Of a stretch of DNA of 64,000 bases, positions 8,346 to 17,038 are shown one piece after another. The notes under the pieces are model-generated. The model saw only the letters and a program-made list of their open reading frames with translations. It searched no databases and was not told the DNA's origin. The position numbers and the translations under genes were made by a program. This DNA is from Paenibacillus sp. DCT19 (lineage in GTDB: Bacteria > Bacillota > Bacilli > Paenibacillales > Paenibacillaceae): positions 1,189,501-1,253,500 of the forward strand of contig NZ_CP029639.1 of NCBI RefSeq assembly GCF_003268635.1, given 5' to 3'. Position 1 is the stretch's first letter; each line of letters begins with the position of its first letter.

Positions 8346-9227
8346 ATGAGTTGGAATCGTTCAATTAAAATGTTCGTTGCACTGTTTAGCTTGGCGGCTG
8401 TGTTGACCGCCTGTGGCGGAGGAGCTAAGGAAGCGAAGACGACGGAGCCGACCGAGGACTCCTCTCAAGTAACGGCGGCAACGGAAAAGCCAGCAGATCA
8501 GACAGCAGCTAGTTCGGATGCCGACACTTCATCTGATTCCAACACAAGCGAGACAGAGTCTTCGGTAAAAGAGGGACAGATCGGTCTTGATTCAACGATG
8601 GATGAACTCGTTGAGAAGTATGCGGACAACGTAGGCTATATCCGCATTCCGTTAGATGACCATCCGGTGCGCCGTGTGAGTGAGAAAGATTCCAAGAACG
8701 TGAACATTGCCAACTACAGTGATGCTGTAGTTGATGTGAATACGGGCAGACCTATTCATACAGATTCACAGCCATTAATTGATGATGCATTTCCTTTTTT
8801 CACAACCGTTCAAGCACCGAATGAATCCTATATAACATGGGAGGAAGCGACCAATCTGGAGCGTGCTATGGTTAAGACGCTGTTTATCGCTCGAGAAGGT
8901 CTGTTAATTACTGAGGAGGCGATGAATAACAAGGATTACAGCAATGCATCCTTCGTTAATACATTGCGTTTCTTCCAACAGTCCTCCGAGTTTGAGTCGA
9001 TGGCACCTGTTGCACAAACGACTGATGATATCACACTGACCACGTTGTATGACAAGGCTCGTACATCATGGGCCAAGCTAGCGGAGATCGACCCAGCGCA
9101 GGATGAAGCAGCGTTTGCCGAAGTGTACAAGACAGCGAGAACGGATGCAAACAATGCGATGGGATTCCTTAATGTCCTGTTGTCCACGAACAAGGAAGAG
9201 CGAATCAAAGAAATTTACGGGGAATAA
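8346..9227 (+). CDS. Hypothetical lipoprotein with a low-complexity linker
   Basis: A 293-residue protein: signal peptide with lipobox L-T-A-C (Cys about 23), then a long Ser/Thr/Glu/Asp-rich linker (about 25-78), then a soluble domain of about 210 residues that is mostly helical (WEEATNLERAMVKTLFIAREGLL, TDANNAMGFLNVLL). ATG 8346 follows AGGGGA. It is a single gene, with a terminator at 9318. It would be tethered outside the membrane at the end of a flexible arm. The family is not recognised. Confidence 0.7.
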   Translation: MSWNRSIKMFVALFSLAAVLTACGGGAKEAKTTEPTEDSSQVTAATEKPADQTAASSDADTSSDSNTSETESSVKEGQIGLDSTMDELVEKYADNVGYIRIPLDDHPVRRVSEKDSKNVNIANYSDAVVDVNTGRPIHTDSQPLIDDAFPFFTTVQAPNESYITWEEATNLERAMVKTLFIAREGLLITEEAMNNKDYSNASFVNTLRFFQQSSEFESMAPVAQTTDDITLTTLYDKARTSWAKLAEIDPAQDEAAFAEVYKTARTDANNAMGFLNVLLSTNKEERIKEIYGE

Positions 9228-9317
9228 TGAGAGCTCGGTCCAGAGCTAAGCTGGTTCGCGCAATTTCCACCACACTATTTTAGTATTCAACGGATTCAAC
9301 GGATACAAATGCGTTCA

Positions 9318-9355
9318 AACTCTGATTGCCGCTTCTGTGGTTGTCAGAGTTTTTC
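9318..9355 (+). terminator. Terminator between the lipoprotein and kinase genes
   Basis: AACTCTGA (9318-9325) pairs with TCAGAGTT (9344-9351), followed by T-rich sequence. Confidence 0.75.
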
Positions 9356-9379
9356 TGTTTTTTCGCAAAGGGGTATGAT

Positions 9380-11248
9380 ATGTTTTTACAAGAAACTGGT
9401 AAGGAAGTAAGAGTGAGGTGCGTGTGTGTGAATTGGTGGGATGAAATTTGTAAACGCTTTAAATTCAGAACGAAACTCATTTTGTTTTTGTCGGCGGCCA
9501 CGGTAGTCATCTCAGGAATTACGGGGTTAATCACCTATCGCATACATATCGACCTTTTTAATGAAGAAGTGAGTCGCCAGTACAGCCTTACCGCAGAGCA
9601 GATTCTTGCACGTCTAGATTCCCGGGTCAATGATATGTACAAAGTCACCGATTATATCACCCTGAATCCCTCCGTCAAAAATGCCATTAAGGCACAAGAA
9701 GCAGGCATCTCCTCCTATGATCAGATGAAGCTGGAAGATGAATTAGATGATCAGTTATACCAGGTACGATTGGATGCACCTGAGATTATGGGTCTCCGTA
9801 TTTATGATTTGAAAGAAAATGTGTTTAATCTCGGAGCCTTTGCGGGTTCATTTCAACAGATGAATCCCTCCTATCTGGCAGAGATGGTTCATAGATTAGA
9901 AGGAACAGGCGGTGAATATGTTTGGAATCGTCTGGCATCGGATGCATTTATACAAGAAGAGAAGACCAATTGGATCTTAGCAGGACGATTAATGCGCTCT
10001 GTTGATCTGGAGACGTATGGTGTGATGTTAATACTGTTTAACACCTCGCTGTTTGAATCGTATCTCAAAGATCTGCGGCTAAATGATGAAGTTGCGGTGT
10101 ATCTATTCGACACCAATGGTGAGCTTCTATATGCCTTTCATAATCAAGATGCTGATCCACCGCCCTTGAAGGAGTTGAGTATAGGGGCAACCGAGATTAG
10201 GGATGAACAGGGCACGACGCATTTGTATACCAAACAAACCTCAGACAAGGCTAATTTCACCTTGGTCAGCAAAGTATCACTAGCTCAGATTCAGAATAAA
10301 GGCAAGATCATCGTAAAAGTCGCCGTCTTCTCTGCGGTTGCTAGCATAGTATGCTCCTGGCTTATTATCACAATTATTAGTGGTAGGTTGTTGCGTCCGC
10401 TGGCGAGTATAGTCAATGCGATGAAAAGAGTGCGTGATGGACAGTTCAATACACGGGTACAGATTGAGACCCGGGATGAGCTAGGTTTCATCGGTGAACG
10501 ATTCAATGCGATGGCTTCCCGGATTGACACACTGATCCATGAAGTGTACGAGCGGGAACTCAGTGAGAAAGAAGCGGAGCTCAAAGCCATTCAAGCACAA
10601 CTGAACCCTCATTTCTTGTATAACACACTCACTATGTTTTTCTGGAAATTCTATATGCTTGGTGACGAGAAATCAGCCCGCCTGGTCACTGCCTTGTCCG
10701 AAATGCTGCAATATACGCTTGAACCTGTACAGCGATTAACGACCTTACAAGACGAGATGAACCAGATCGAACATTACTTGCAGATCCAGCAAGCACGTTA
10801 CCAGGAAGCGTTGTCGATTGAAATTTCCGTTCCTTCAGAATTGCTCCGTTGCCAGGTGATTCGCTTGCTGCTTCAACCGATCGTGGAGAATGTGTTTGTT
10901 CATGCCTTTGCAGACAAGAGAGATAACCGTCATCTGCATATTCGTTGCTCACACCAAGATGGACAGGAAGCGGTACCAGACATGCTTATCATAGAAGTCT
11001 CAGATAATGGCTGCGGCATGAGCACATCGGTGATGGAACGCATTATGGAACCTATGGCACCTGCGGATGAGGAGCGTCAACATATAGGGATGCAGAGCGT
11101 TCTTCGAAGAATTGAGCTCATTCATGGCGATCCCTATGGTGTGCAGATCGAGTCGAAGGTAAATGAAGGCACTCTTGTACGGCTTCGCTTACCTTATCAG
11201 ATAGGTGAAAATTCCCGTTCGGAACATTCAGATAACAGAGAGGAGTAG
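9380..11248 (+). CDS. Sensor histidine kinase, YesM type
   Basis: It has two membrane helices (about residues 30-52 and 300-325) around a large extracellular sensing domain, then a HAMP linker, then the LytS/YesM-type kinase domain with the phosphorylated-His box QLNPHFLYNTL and the ATP-binding motif SDNGCGMS, ending in the usual G-M-x-S-V-x-x-R-I-x-L. ATG 9380 sits after AAAGGGG; GTG 9428 is a shorter alternative. It is immediately followed by its AraC-type response regulator and then a sugar ABC transporter, the classic arrangement in Paenibacillus and Bacillus for sensing extracellular oligosaccharides. The ligand is unknown. Confidence 0.9.
   Translation: MFLQETGKEVRVRCVCVNWWDEICKRFKFRTKLILFLSAATVVISGITGLITYRIHIDLFNEEVSRQYSLTAEQILARLDSRVNDMYKVTDYITLNPSVKNAIKAQEAGISSYDQMKLEDELDDQLYQVRLDAPEIMGLRIYDLKENVFNLGAFAGSFQQMNPSYLAEMVHRLEGTGGEYVWNRLASDAFIQEEKTNWILAGRLMRSVDLETYGVMLILFNTSLFESYLKDLRLNDEVAVYLFDTNGELLYAFHNQDADPPPLKELSIGATEIRDEQGTTHLYTKQTSDKANFTLVSKVSLAQIQNKGKIIVKVAVFSAVASIVCSWLIITIISGRLLRPLASIVNAMKRVRDGQFNTRVQIETRDELGFIGERFNAMASRIDTLIHEVYERELSEKEAELKAIQAQLNPHFLYNTLTMFFWKFYMLGDEKSARLVTALSEMLQYTLEPVQRLTTLQDEMNQIEHYLQIQQARYQEALSIEISVPSELLRCQVIRLLLQPIVENVFVHAFADKRDNRHLHIRCSHQDGQEAVPDMLIIEVSDNGCGMSTSVMERIMEPMAPADEERQHIGMQSVLRRIELIHGDPYGVQIESKVNEGTLVRLRLPYQIGENSRSEHSDNREE
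9449..9462 (+). promoter_or_regulatory. Possible cre (CcpA) site inside the kinase gene
   Basis: TGTAAACGCTTTAA matches the consensus TGNAANCGNWNNCW with one mismatch (A for C near the end). Roadblock-type cre sites inside coding sequence are known in Bacillus. A chance match is possible. Confidence 0.35.
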
Positions 11249-11253
11249 GTTCT

Positions 11254-12330
11254 GTGAATGGACGTTTGCTTGTGGTGGATGATGAAACGTTATTTCGTCA
11301 AGGACTGATCCATCTGATTCGGAATAATCCCCTTGGCTGGGAAGTTGTTGGGGAAGCGGCAGATGGAGAAGAAGCGATACAAGTCGTAGACCATTGCACA
11401 CCTGATCTGATTATTACGGATATCAACATGCCTATAATGGACGGTCTGGACTTGGCTGAACGTATACACGAGAGTGGACGCGACATCATGATTATTATTT
11501 TGACAGGGTATCGTGAATTCGAATATGCGCAGCGCGCTATCCGTTACGGAGCGATTGAATTTCTACTGAAGCCGTTCTCCCTCGACGAAGCATGTCAGGT
11601 GCTACGTAAGGCACATGAACGATATCGCCAGAGACAGTCCGACAATCGAATCAGGGCACAATACAGTCAGGTTGACCGAACCGAAAGACTGAAAGAGGAA
11701 CTGAACTCGCTATTGCTCCACCATCAATTCGCAGCGATCATTCAACGCATAGATGGACTCTTGGAAGAAGCGTCCCAAATGACTTTGCCACGAGCCAAAG
11801 AAGAGGTACATATGCTGATGAAGGTGATGACTGAATTGCTGGCACAGCAGCTTCAACTCCAGGAATCAGGTGGCACGGAACAATTTGGTGCAGAGCCATT
11901 GCTGTGGGTTCATAACGTACCGGAAGTCATCGCCTGGGCTCGATCTAAGAGTGAAGAGTGGTTGGATATGCTGAGAAGGTTAACTCAGGAACATCAGGAT
12001 CATGTAATCACGCGAGTGATGCAGTATGTGGAGATGAATTATTCCAGAAGTTGCACGCTGCAATCAGTCTCCACGCATGTTCATGTGACACCCAACTATC
12101 TAAGTCATTTGTTCAAAAAAGAGACGGGACAAGGCTTTAGTCAATATGTTAGCAGGCGCCGAATTGAGAAAGCCAAATTGCTGCTTCACCGTACGCGGCA
12201 GAGCATGGCGGAGATCGCGGAACAAACCGGGTTCGATAATTCCAGTTATTTCACGACGGTATTCAAACAAATGACAGGTGTCTCGCCCCGGGAATACCGC
12301 AAGCAAACAGGTGAACATGTGAACAGGTAG
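11254..12330 (+). CDS. Response regulator, YesN type (receiver plus AraC HTH)
   Basis: A 358-residue protein. The receiver domain (about 1-120) contains D-D-E (residues about 8-10), the phospho-acceptor Asp in LIITDINMPIMDG (about 54) and the Lys in LLKPFS (about 105). A helical linker follows, then a C-terminal AraC domain with two HTH motifs (SVSTHVHVTPNYLSHLFKKE and MAEIAEQTGFDNSSYFTTVF). GTG 11254 lies behind GAGGAG and 5 bases after the kinase stop, so the two genes are translationally close. The target is probably the ABC transporter genes just downstream. Confidence 0.92.
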   Translation: MNGRLLVVDDETLFRQGLIHLIRNNPLGWEVVGEAADGEEAIQVVDHCTPDLIITDINMPIMDGLDLAERIHESGRDIMIIILTGYREFEYAQRAIRYGAIEFLLKPFSLDEACQVLRKAHERYRQRQSDNRIRAQYSQVDRTERLKEELNSLLLHHQFAAIIQRIDGLLEEASQMTLPRAKEEVHMLMKVMTELLAQQLQLQESGGTEQFGAEPLLWVHNVPEVIAWARSKSEEWLDMLRRLTQEHQDHVITRVMQYVEMNYSRSCTLQSVSTHVHVTPNYLSHLFKKETGQGFSQYVSRRRIEKAKLLLHRTRQSMAEIAEQTGFDNSSYFTTVFKQMTGVSPREYRKQTGEHVNR

Positions 12331-12445
12331 ACAGGTATATTAACGCAATTCCTCACAAGTAGCTGCCAATGTACAGTCTGTTTATTATCTAATGTATATC
12401 ATTTCATACGCAGTTCGTTTTCCATAGCAACTTAATATCAGGGAT

Positions 12446-12475
12446 GGCCCCACGATGGCATGTGGGGTTATTTTT
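12446..12475 (+). terminator. Terminator after the response regulator
   Basis: CCCCAC pairs with GTGGGG around an 8-nt loop, followed by TTATTTTT. Confidence 0.75.
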
Positions 12476-12511
12476 GTGTAGAAATTTAAAAAAGAATCGT
12501 TAAATATCAAA

Positions 12512-12525
12512 TGTTTACGCTTTCA
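12512..12525 (-). promoter_or_regulatory. cre site upstream of the sugar ABC transporter
   Basis: Read on the minus strand, TGAAAGCGTAAACA fully matches the CcpA consensus TGNAANCGNWNNCW. It lies about 60 bp before the first permease gene, so carbon-catabolite control by CcpA is likely. Confidence 0.6.
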
Positions 12526-12581
12526 TTTTTATCTAAAATACAACTATAGTACATCAGCAGTAGCAGAAGGGAGTGATGCAA

Positions 12582-13556
12582 ATGAAGGGGGAACTGACCG
12601 CAGGTTCACCATCTGGTTTCCAACCACCTGACAATGAAATGAAGCAGCGGATTCGCCAGCAACGGTTGCGAAGATTCAAGATGAATATTCCGTTAATCGT
12701 AATGTTTGTTCCAGTAATTTTGTTTTATCTGACCTTTCGTTATGCACCCATCGGGGGATTGGTCATGGCGTTCAAGGATTACAATTTTTACGACGGTTTA
12801 TGGAACAGTCCGTGGGTCGGTTTGCAGCATTTTCAGACACTATTCAGTGATCCGCGTACGGTGGAGATTATACGTAACACGTTATTTCTCAGTTTATTAA
12901 GTATCATCATTGGATTTCCGATCCCGATTATTCTAGCTATTATGCTGAATGAAGTACGGAATATGGCTTTCAAGCGGACGGTGCAGACGGTGGTCTATAT
13001 GCCGCATTTCTTCTCCTGGGTCATTATTGCGATGATGATCATGACGGTATTCTCCTTGGAGAATGGAATCGTGAACCGTTGGGTCGAAGCCTGGACGGGA
13101 GAACCTTATCCGTTTATGTATAACAAGGGTTCATGGATTGCGGTATTTGTTGGATCCGGCATCTGGAAGGACATGGGGTTCAATGCCATCATATTTCTCG
13201 CAGCGTTAACAACCATTGATCCGAGTCAGTATGAGGCTGCGCAGATGGATGGAGCCAGCAAGCTGCGTCAGATCTGGCATGTAACTCTTCCAGGGATACG
13301 TCCCACGATTATTCTGTTGCTTATATTGTCGATGGGTCGAGTTATGGAGGTTGGATTCGACCAGGTGTATATGCTCCAGAACTCTAATGTCAACGAGGTG
13401 GCGGATGTAATTAGTACATACATCTATCGTACAGGTCTTCAGGGGGCGCAGTTCAGTCTGACAACAGCCATGGGACTATTTGAATCCTTGGTCGCATTTA
13501 TCCTTATATTCAGCGCGAACTCAATTGCACGTCGATTTAACGAAGGCTTGTGGTAA
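12582..13556 (+). CDS. Carbohydrate ABC transporter permease, LplB type
   Basis: It has a cytoplasmic N-terminal tail (about 40 residues), then six membrane helices. The EAA loop carrying the ATPase-contact motif (YEAAQMDGASKLRQIWHVTLPG, quoted in part as EAAQMDGAS) is intact. ATG 12582 is chosen for its 8-nt spacing from AAGGGAG; GTG 12573 and ATG 12576 are possible but closer to the box. With the next permease and binding protein it forms an importer for an oligosaccharide. No ATPase gene is present; such transporters commonly share an MsmX-type ATPase encoded elsewhere. Confidence 0.9.
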   Translation: MKGELTAGSPSGFQPPDNEMKQRIRQQRLRRFKMNIPLIVMFVPVILFYLTFRYAPIGGLVMAFKDYNFYDGLWNSPWVGLQHFQTLFSDPRTVEIIRNTLFLSLLSIIIGFPIPIILAIMLNEVRNMAFKRTVQTVVYMPHFFSWVIIAMMIMTVFSLENGIVNRWVEAWTGEPYPFMYNKGSWIAVFVGSGIWKDMGFNAIIFLAALTTIDPSQYEAAQMDGASKLRQIWHVTLPGIRPTIILLLILSMGRVMEVGFDQVYMLQNSNVNEVADVISTYIYRTGLQGAQFSLTTAMGLFESLVAFILIFSANSIARRFNEGLW

Positions 13557-13575
13557 GGAGGGAGATCAGAACAGC

Positions 13576-14445
13576 ATGAGGAAAACCAGAGGAGAAAAAG
13601 TATTTTATCTGATGAATTATGTCTTGTTATCATTGGTGGCGATTAGCTGTATTCTGCCCCTGCTGAATATCATCGCCCTGTCATTCAGTGATGCAAGAGC
13701 TGTTGTATCCGGTGAAGTGGGGCTGTGGCCCGTCGATTTTACCTGGTTCTCCTATCATAGTCTGATTACGGGGACGCCGATTCTGAATGCATTTTGGAAC
13801 AGTGTGGAGATAACCTTAATCGGTACTGGGCTAAGCATGGCCGTAACGATTATGGCGGCTTATCCGCTGTCACGTAGACACTTTTATCACAGACGATTTT
13901 TTACGATGGCGATGGTGTTTACGATGATTTTTAACGGTGGACTCATTCCAACGTATCTAGTTGTGCAGAATCTCGGTCTCGTGAACAGTTATGGCGCACT
14001 CTGGTTACCGGGTCTTGTGAGTACGTATAACATGTTGATCATGCGATCTTATTTTGAAAATCTACCAGGGGAAGTGGACGAGGCTGCACGCATCGACGGT
14101 TGTGGAGAGCTTGGGCTCTTGTTCCGAATCGTGCTGCCGTTATCCAAACCATTGCTGGCGACGATTGCTCTCTTTTATGGCGTAGGCTATTGGAACTCAT
14201 TCATGAGCGTAATGATTTATATCAATGATACGTCGAAATACAACATGACCGTACTAGTCCAAAACATGATTATGTCCAATCTGAATGTACAGGATTTTAC
14301 CGATCCAACGATGATTTCGAACCTGACTCCAGAAGGCATTCGAGCAGCGGCTGTCATCGTGATGGTCATACCTATTCTGGCGGTATATCCGTTCTTGCAG
14401 AAGTACTTTGTCAAAGGGGTCATGCTTGGCTCAATTAAAGGGTAA
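13576..14445 (+). CDS. Carbohydrate ABC transporter permease, LplC/YtcP type
   Basis: A 289-residue protein with six predicted helices and the EAA motif DEAARIDGCGE (about residues 170-180). It ends with the family-typical Y-F-V-K-G-V-M-L-G-S-I-K-G. ATG 13576 follows AAGGAGGGAG, 19 bases after the preceding permease stop; upstream in-frame codons overlap the previous gene and lack a ribosome site. It forms the heterodimeric channel with the protein at 12582-13556. Confidence 0.92.
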   Translation: MRKTRGEKVFYLMNYVLLSLVAISCILPLLNIIALSFSDARAVVSGEVGLWPVDFTWFSYHSLITGTPILNAFWNSVEITLIGTGLSMAVTIMAAYPLSRRHFYHRRFFTMAMVFTMIFNGGLIPTYLVVQNLGLVNSYGALWLPGLVSTYNMLIMRSYFENLPGEVDEAARIDGCGELGLLFRIVLPLSKPLLATIALFYGVGYWNSFMSVMIYINDTSKYNMTVLVQNMIMSNLNVQDFTDPTMISNLTPEGIRAAAVIVMVIPILAVYPFLQKYFVKGVMLGSIKG

Positions 14446-14504
14446 GGCAGGCTGTCGGTCACATCGCATCAGTTCATAATATAGGGAGAAAGAGGGTCTT
14501 ATCT

Positions 14505-16160
14505 ATGGCGTTAACGATGAAGGCATGGATGAAGTCGAGTCTCGTTCTGGGGTTAATTGGCGGGTTATTGGCTGGATGTACTGGGGGAAGCTCAGGTGAA
14601 CAGGCTGAAGGGGAGAACAGCAGGGGAAATATCACGTCAACGATTTATGATCGGGGAGCCGTCCCTAGCGGTATGGGTACGATTGAAGATAATATGTGGT
14701 CGAAGTGGATTAATGAGAATGGCCCGGCAAATGTAAAATATACAGCAGTTCCCCGCTGGGAATCACAATCCAAGCTGAATGTATTATTTGCTTCTGGTAG
14801 CGCGCCCGATCTTATCTTTGAATTCGGTACACCGATCCGAAATACACTGTTTAATCAGAAACAGTTGATGCCGCTAGATGACCTGATCGAGAACTCCAGT
14901 GTGGAATACAAGGCACTGATGGAGAAATATCCGCAGCTTAAGAAAGCGGGCATCAAAAGTGATGGCAAATTATACGAAGTGGGTCGTATGAATGAGGTTT
15001 TTCCACTGACGAGCTTTTTCATTCGTGAAGATTGGCTGGAGAAGCTGAATCTGGAGGTGCCGACTAATGAGGAAGAGATGCTGGCGGTTGCCAAGGCGTT
15101 TACAGAAAATGACCCTGACGGCAACGGAGTCAACGACACCTACGGTATAGGTGGATTTCAGTTCGGCGATACGGCAGGTCTGTTCCGGTATATGTATAAT
15201 GCGAACTTTGTGAACATGGAGGACGGGGAGGTTGTGGTTGGCCCTAACCATTTGAAGGAAGCAACTTCATTCAAACGTGCGCTATATGAAGCAGGTGTAG
15301 TGGATAAAGATTTTCTGACCGATAAGGATGGAGCGAAGGCGAAGCAAGATTTCTTGAATGGCAAAATCGGCATGTATGCCGCTATGACTTCCGATTATAC
15401 GGGGTTTGCAGCCAAGGAACTGGATACATTAATGCAGAATGTTCCAGAGGCAAAATTGAAGGTTATCCCGTTACCATCTACGTCGGTAGGACAGTATACG
15501 ATGGTGTGGAACAATCCAGTTCAGATGACCGCAGCCATCAATGCTCGTACCAAAAATCCCGAAGCAGCTATGCAGTATATTGATTTTCTAACCAAAACAG
15601 AAAACGGTCGCACCTTCAAAAACGGATTTGAAGGCACACATTATACATTGAACGATCAAGGTTGTCCGCGCATCTCGGATCAGGAGAAATACAAGCAGGA
15701 GATAAGCTGGGCAGGCGATTATGCGATGCTGTACAGTCGCTTAGAGGAAGGTAAGTGCGGTTATACCGAAATGCTGTTCAGTGAAGAGATTCCATCGCAG
15801 AAGGAAGGACTACGTCTCTTCAAGGAAGCGCGGGAGGTCTATATGACGGATCTTCCTGTGGGAGAAGGTGTTACCCATTCGGAGCATATGCCGCAGTTAC
15901 CGAAGGAACTTCAAGTGAAGTTTACAAATGTGAGCACAGCCATCAATGATATTTATACCCGTTCCATAATTGGTGGCAGCAAATATACGGTTGAGCAGGC
16001 TGCTATCGATGCACAGAAGCAGTGGGAACAGGGAGGCGGCTCAGAGATCGAAGCGTGGTACAAGGACTGGTGGAGCAAGGAGAAGGATAACGTATTAGTA
16101 TGGGAAGATTTCTATGAAATCTATGAACAGCAACAGGCGGACTTTGAGAAATCAGAGTGA
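14505..16160 (+). CDS. Extracellular carbohydrate-binding lipoprotein, LplA/LipO type
   Basis: A 551-residue protein with lipobox L-A-G-C (Cys about 25) and a long family-1-type sugar-binding fold. Visible features include a DPDGNGVNDTYG calcium-like loop (about residues 204-215) and Trp-rich segments near the C-terminus (WYKDWWSKEKD). ATG 14505 or 14517 may be used; the ribosome site is weak. It is the binding subunit of the two-permease importer and the probable ligand source for the adjacent YesM-type sensor. Substrate unknown; LplA homologues are often linked to complex plant sugars. Confidence 0.9.
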   Translation: MALTMKAWMKSSLVLGLIGGLLAGCTGGSSGEQAEGENSRGNITSTIYDRGAVPSGMGTIEDNMWSKWINENGPANVKYTAVPRWESQSKLNVLFASGSAPDLIFEFGTPIRNTLFNQKQLMPLDDLIENSSVEYKALMEKYPQLKKAGIKSDGKLYEVGRMNEVFPLTSFFIREDWLEKLNLEVPTNEEEMLAVAKAFTENDPDGNGVNDTYGIGGFQFGDTAGLFRYMYNANFVNMEDGEVVVGPNHLKEATSFKRALYEAGVVDKDFLTDKDGAKAKQDFLNGKIGMYAAMTSDYTGFAAKELDTLMQNVPEAKLKVIPLPSTSVGQYTMVWNNPVQMTAAINARTKNPEAAMQYIDFLTKTENGRTFKNGFEGTHYTLNDQGCPRISDQEKYKQEISWAGDYAMLYSRLEEGKCGYTEMLFSEEIPSQKEGLRLFKEAREVYMTDLPVGEGVTHSEHMPQLPKELQVKFTNVSTAINDIYTRSIIGGSKYTVEQAAIDAQKQWEQGGGSEIEAWYKDWWSKEKDNVLVWEDFYEIYEQQQADFEKSE

Positions 16161-16225
16161 AATTATTGCTTTGAACAAAGTATATCTGGAGGGGCTAGAT
16201 TACAGTGAAAAGCACTGGTCTACTT

Positions 16226-16270
16226 CAAATCAAAAGAACCAGGACATGATGTCCTGGTTCTTTTGATTTG
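16226..16270. terminator. Long perfect hairpin, bidirectional terminator
   Basis: Two perfectly complementary 21-base arms (16226-16246 and 16250-16270) surround a 3-nt TGA loop. Each arm contains AAAAGAACC/GGTTCTTTT, giving T-rich flanks on both strands. It separates convergent transcription units (sugar transporter, plus; coat-like cluster, minus). Confidence 0.85.
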
Positions 16271-16362
16271 AAGGTTAGCTCTAAACTAAAGGGATGGTAG
16301 GATGGAAGTATTAGGTTAGGATCATCAGATATAGACAGATGAACCTTTCAGTCTGCTGATAC

Positions 16363-17025
16363 TCAGGGGAGATGAATGGTCTGAATATGATCGGTGTGCA
16401 TAATTAAAGAAGTCCCTTCCGCTTCTACAAGTGTAAGCAAATGACCGTTTGTACTCTTCAGTAATCCTGCATGGTACGGCTTGGAATCAAGGTTGATAAT
16501 TACAAGTTCACCTATCATTTTATGCAGTTGCTGATCGAATGTACGGGAGAGTGGCATGGACGAGGGCTGAATAGGGAAATGTTGCTGACTAAGAGAGTAT
16601 GGTGTGCTGTTGGTAGGGGATGGAATGATATACTTCAGATGATTGATTGAAACGTATAGAGAAGAGTGATATAAGGGAGAGTAGAACATAAAATAGTCAT
16701 TCATAATGTTCGTAATATAACCATGCAGTGTTCGTCCTGCGATCGATATCTCGCTGAATCGTCCACGGGCGTTCATCAGCATTTTTCGATACGAAATGTT
16801 GTCGTGGTCAATCTCGGGGTCAGGCTTCGGAATAACCGCACTTAAATCTGAGTTGTTGGCATGCATGGTTTGAACATGATGAAGTGGAATATAGATAAAA
16901 CGATGGTTTTCATAGACTACAATCAGATCCTGACCTACATCAATAATCTCTCCTTGAATTGGAAGTTTACAGCCAGCCAGTTCCAATTCAATTGATTTAC
17001 CCAGCCAATGCGTAACGAGTTCCAC
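16363..17025 (-). CDS. Spore-coat-like protein with three repeated small beta domains
   Basis: A 220-residue protein built of three similar modules (about residues 1-58, 83-138, 165-220). Each follows the pattern G-K-x-I-E-L...G-x-I-x-D-V-x-x-D-x-x-V-V-Y...I-Y-I-P-x-x-H-V-Q-T, like the Sm/SH3-like repeats of CotB and DUF2642 coat proteins. A Pro/Ser-rich linker precedes the third module. The start is GTG 17025 behind AGGAGG. It lies 14 bases downstream of the permease gene and is probably co-transcribed with it. A coat or spore-surface role is inferred from the module likeness and the nearby CotB/CotH genes. Confidence 0.6.
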   Translation of the reverse strand: MELVTHWLGKSIELELAGCKLPIQGEIIDVGQDLIVVYENHRFIYIPLHHVQTMHANNSDLSAVIPKPDPEIDHDNISYRKMLMNARGRFSEISIAGRTLHGYITNIMNDYFMFYSPLYHSSLYVSINHLKYIIPSPTNSTPYSLSQQHFPIQPSSMPLSRTFDQQLHKMIGELVIINLDSKPYHAGLLKSTNGHLLTLVEAEGTSLIMHTDHIQTIHLP

Positions 17026-17038
17026 AGTATTCCTCCTC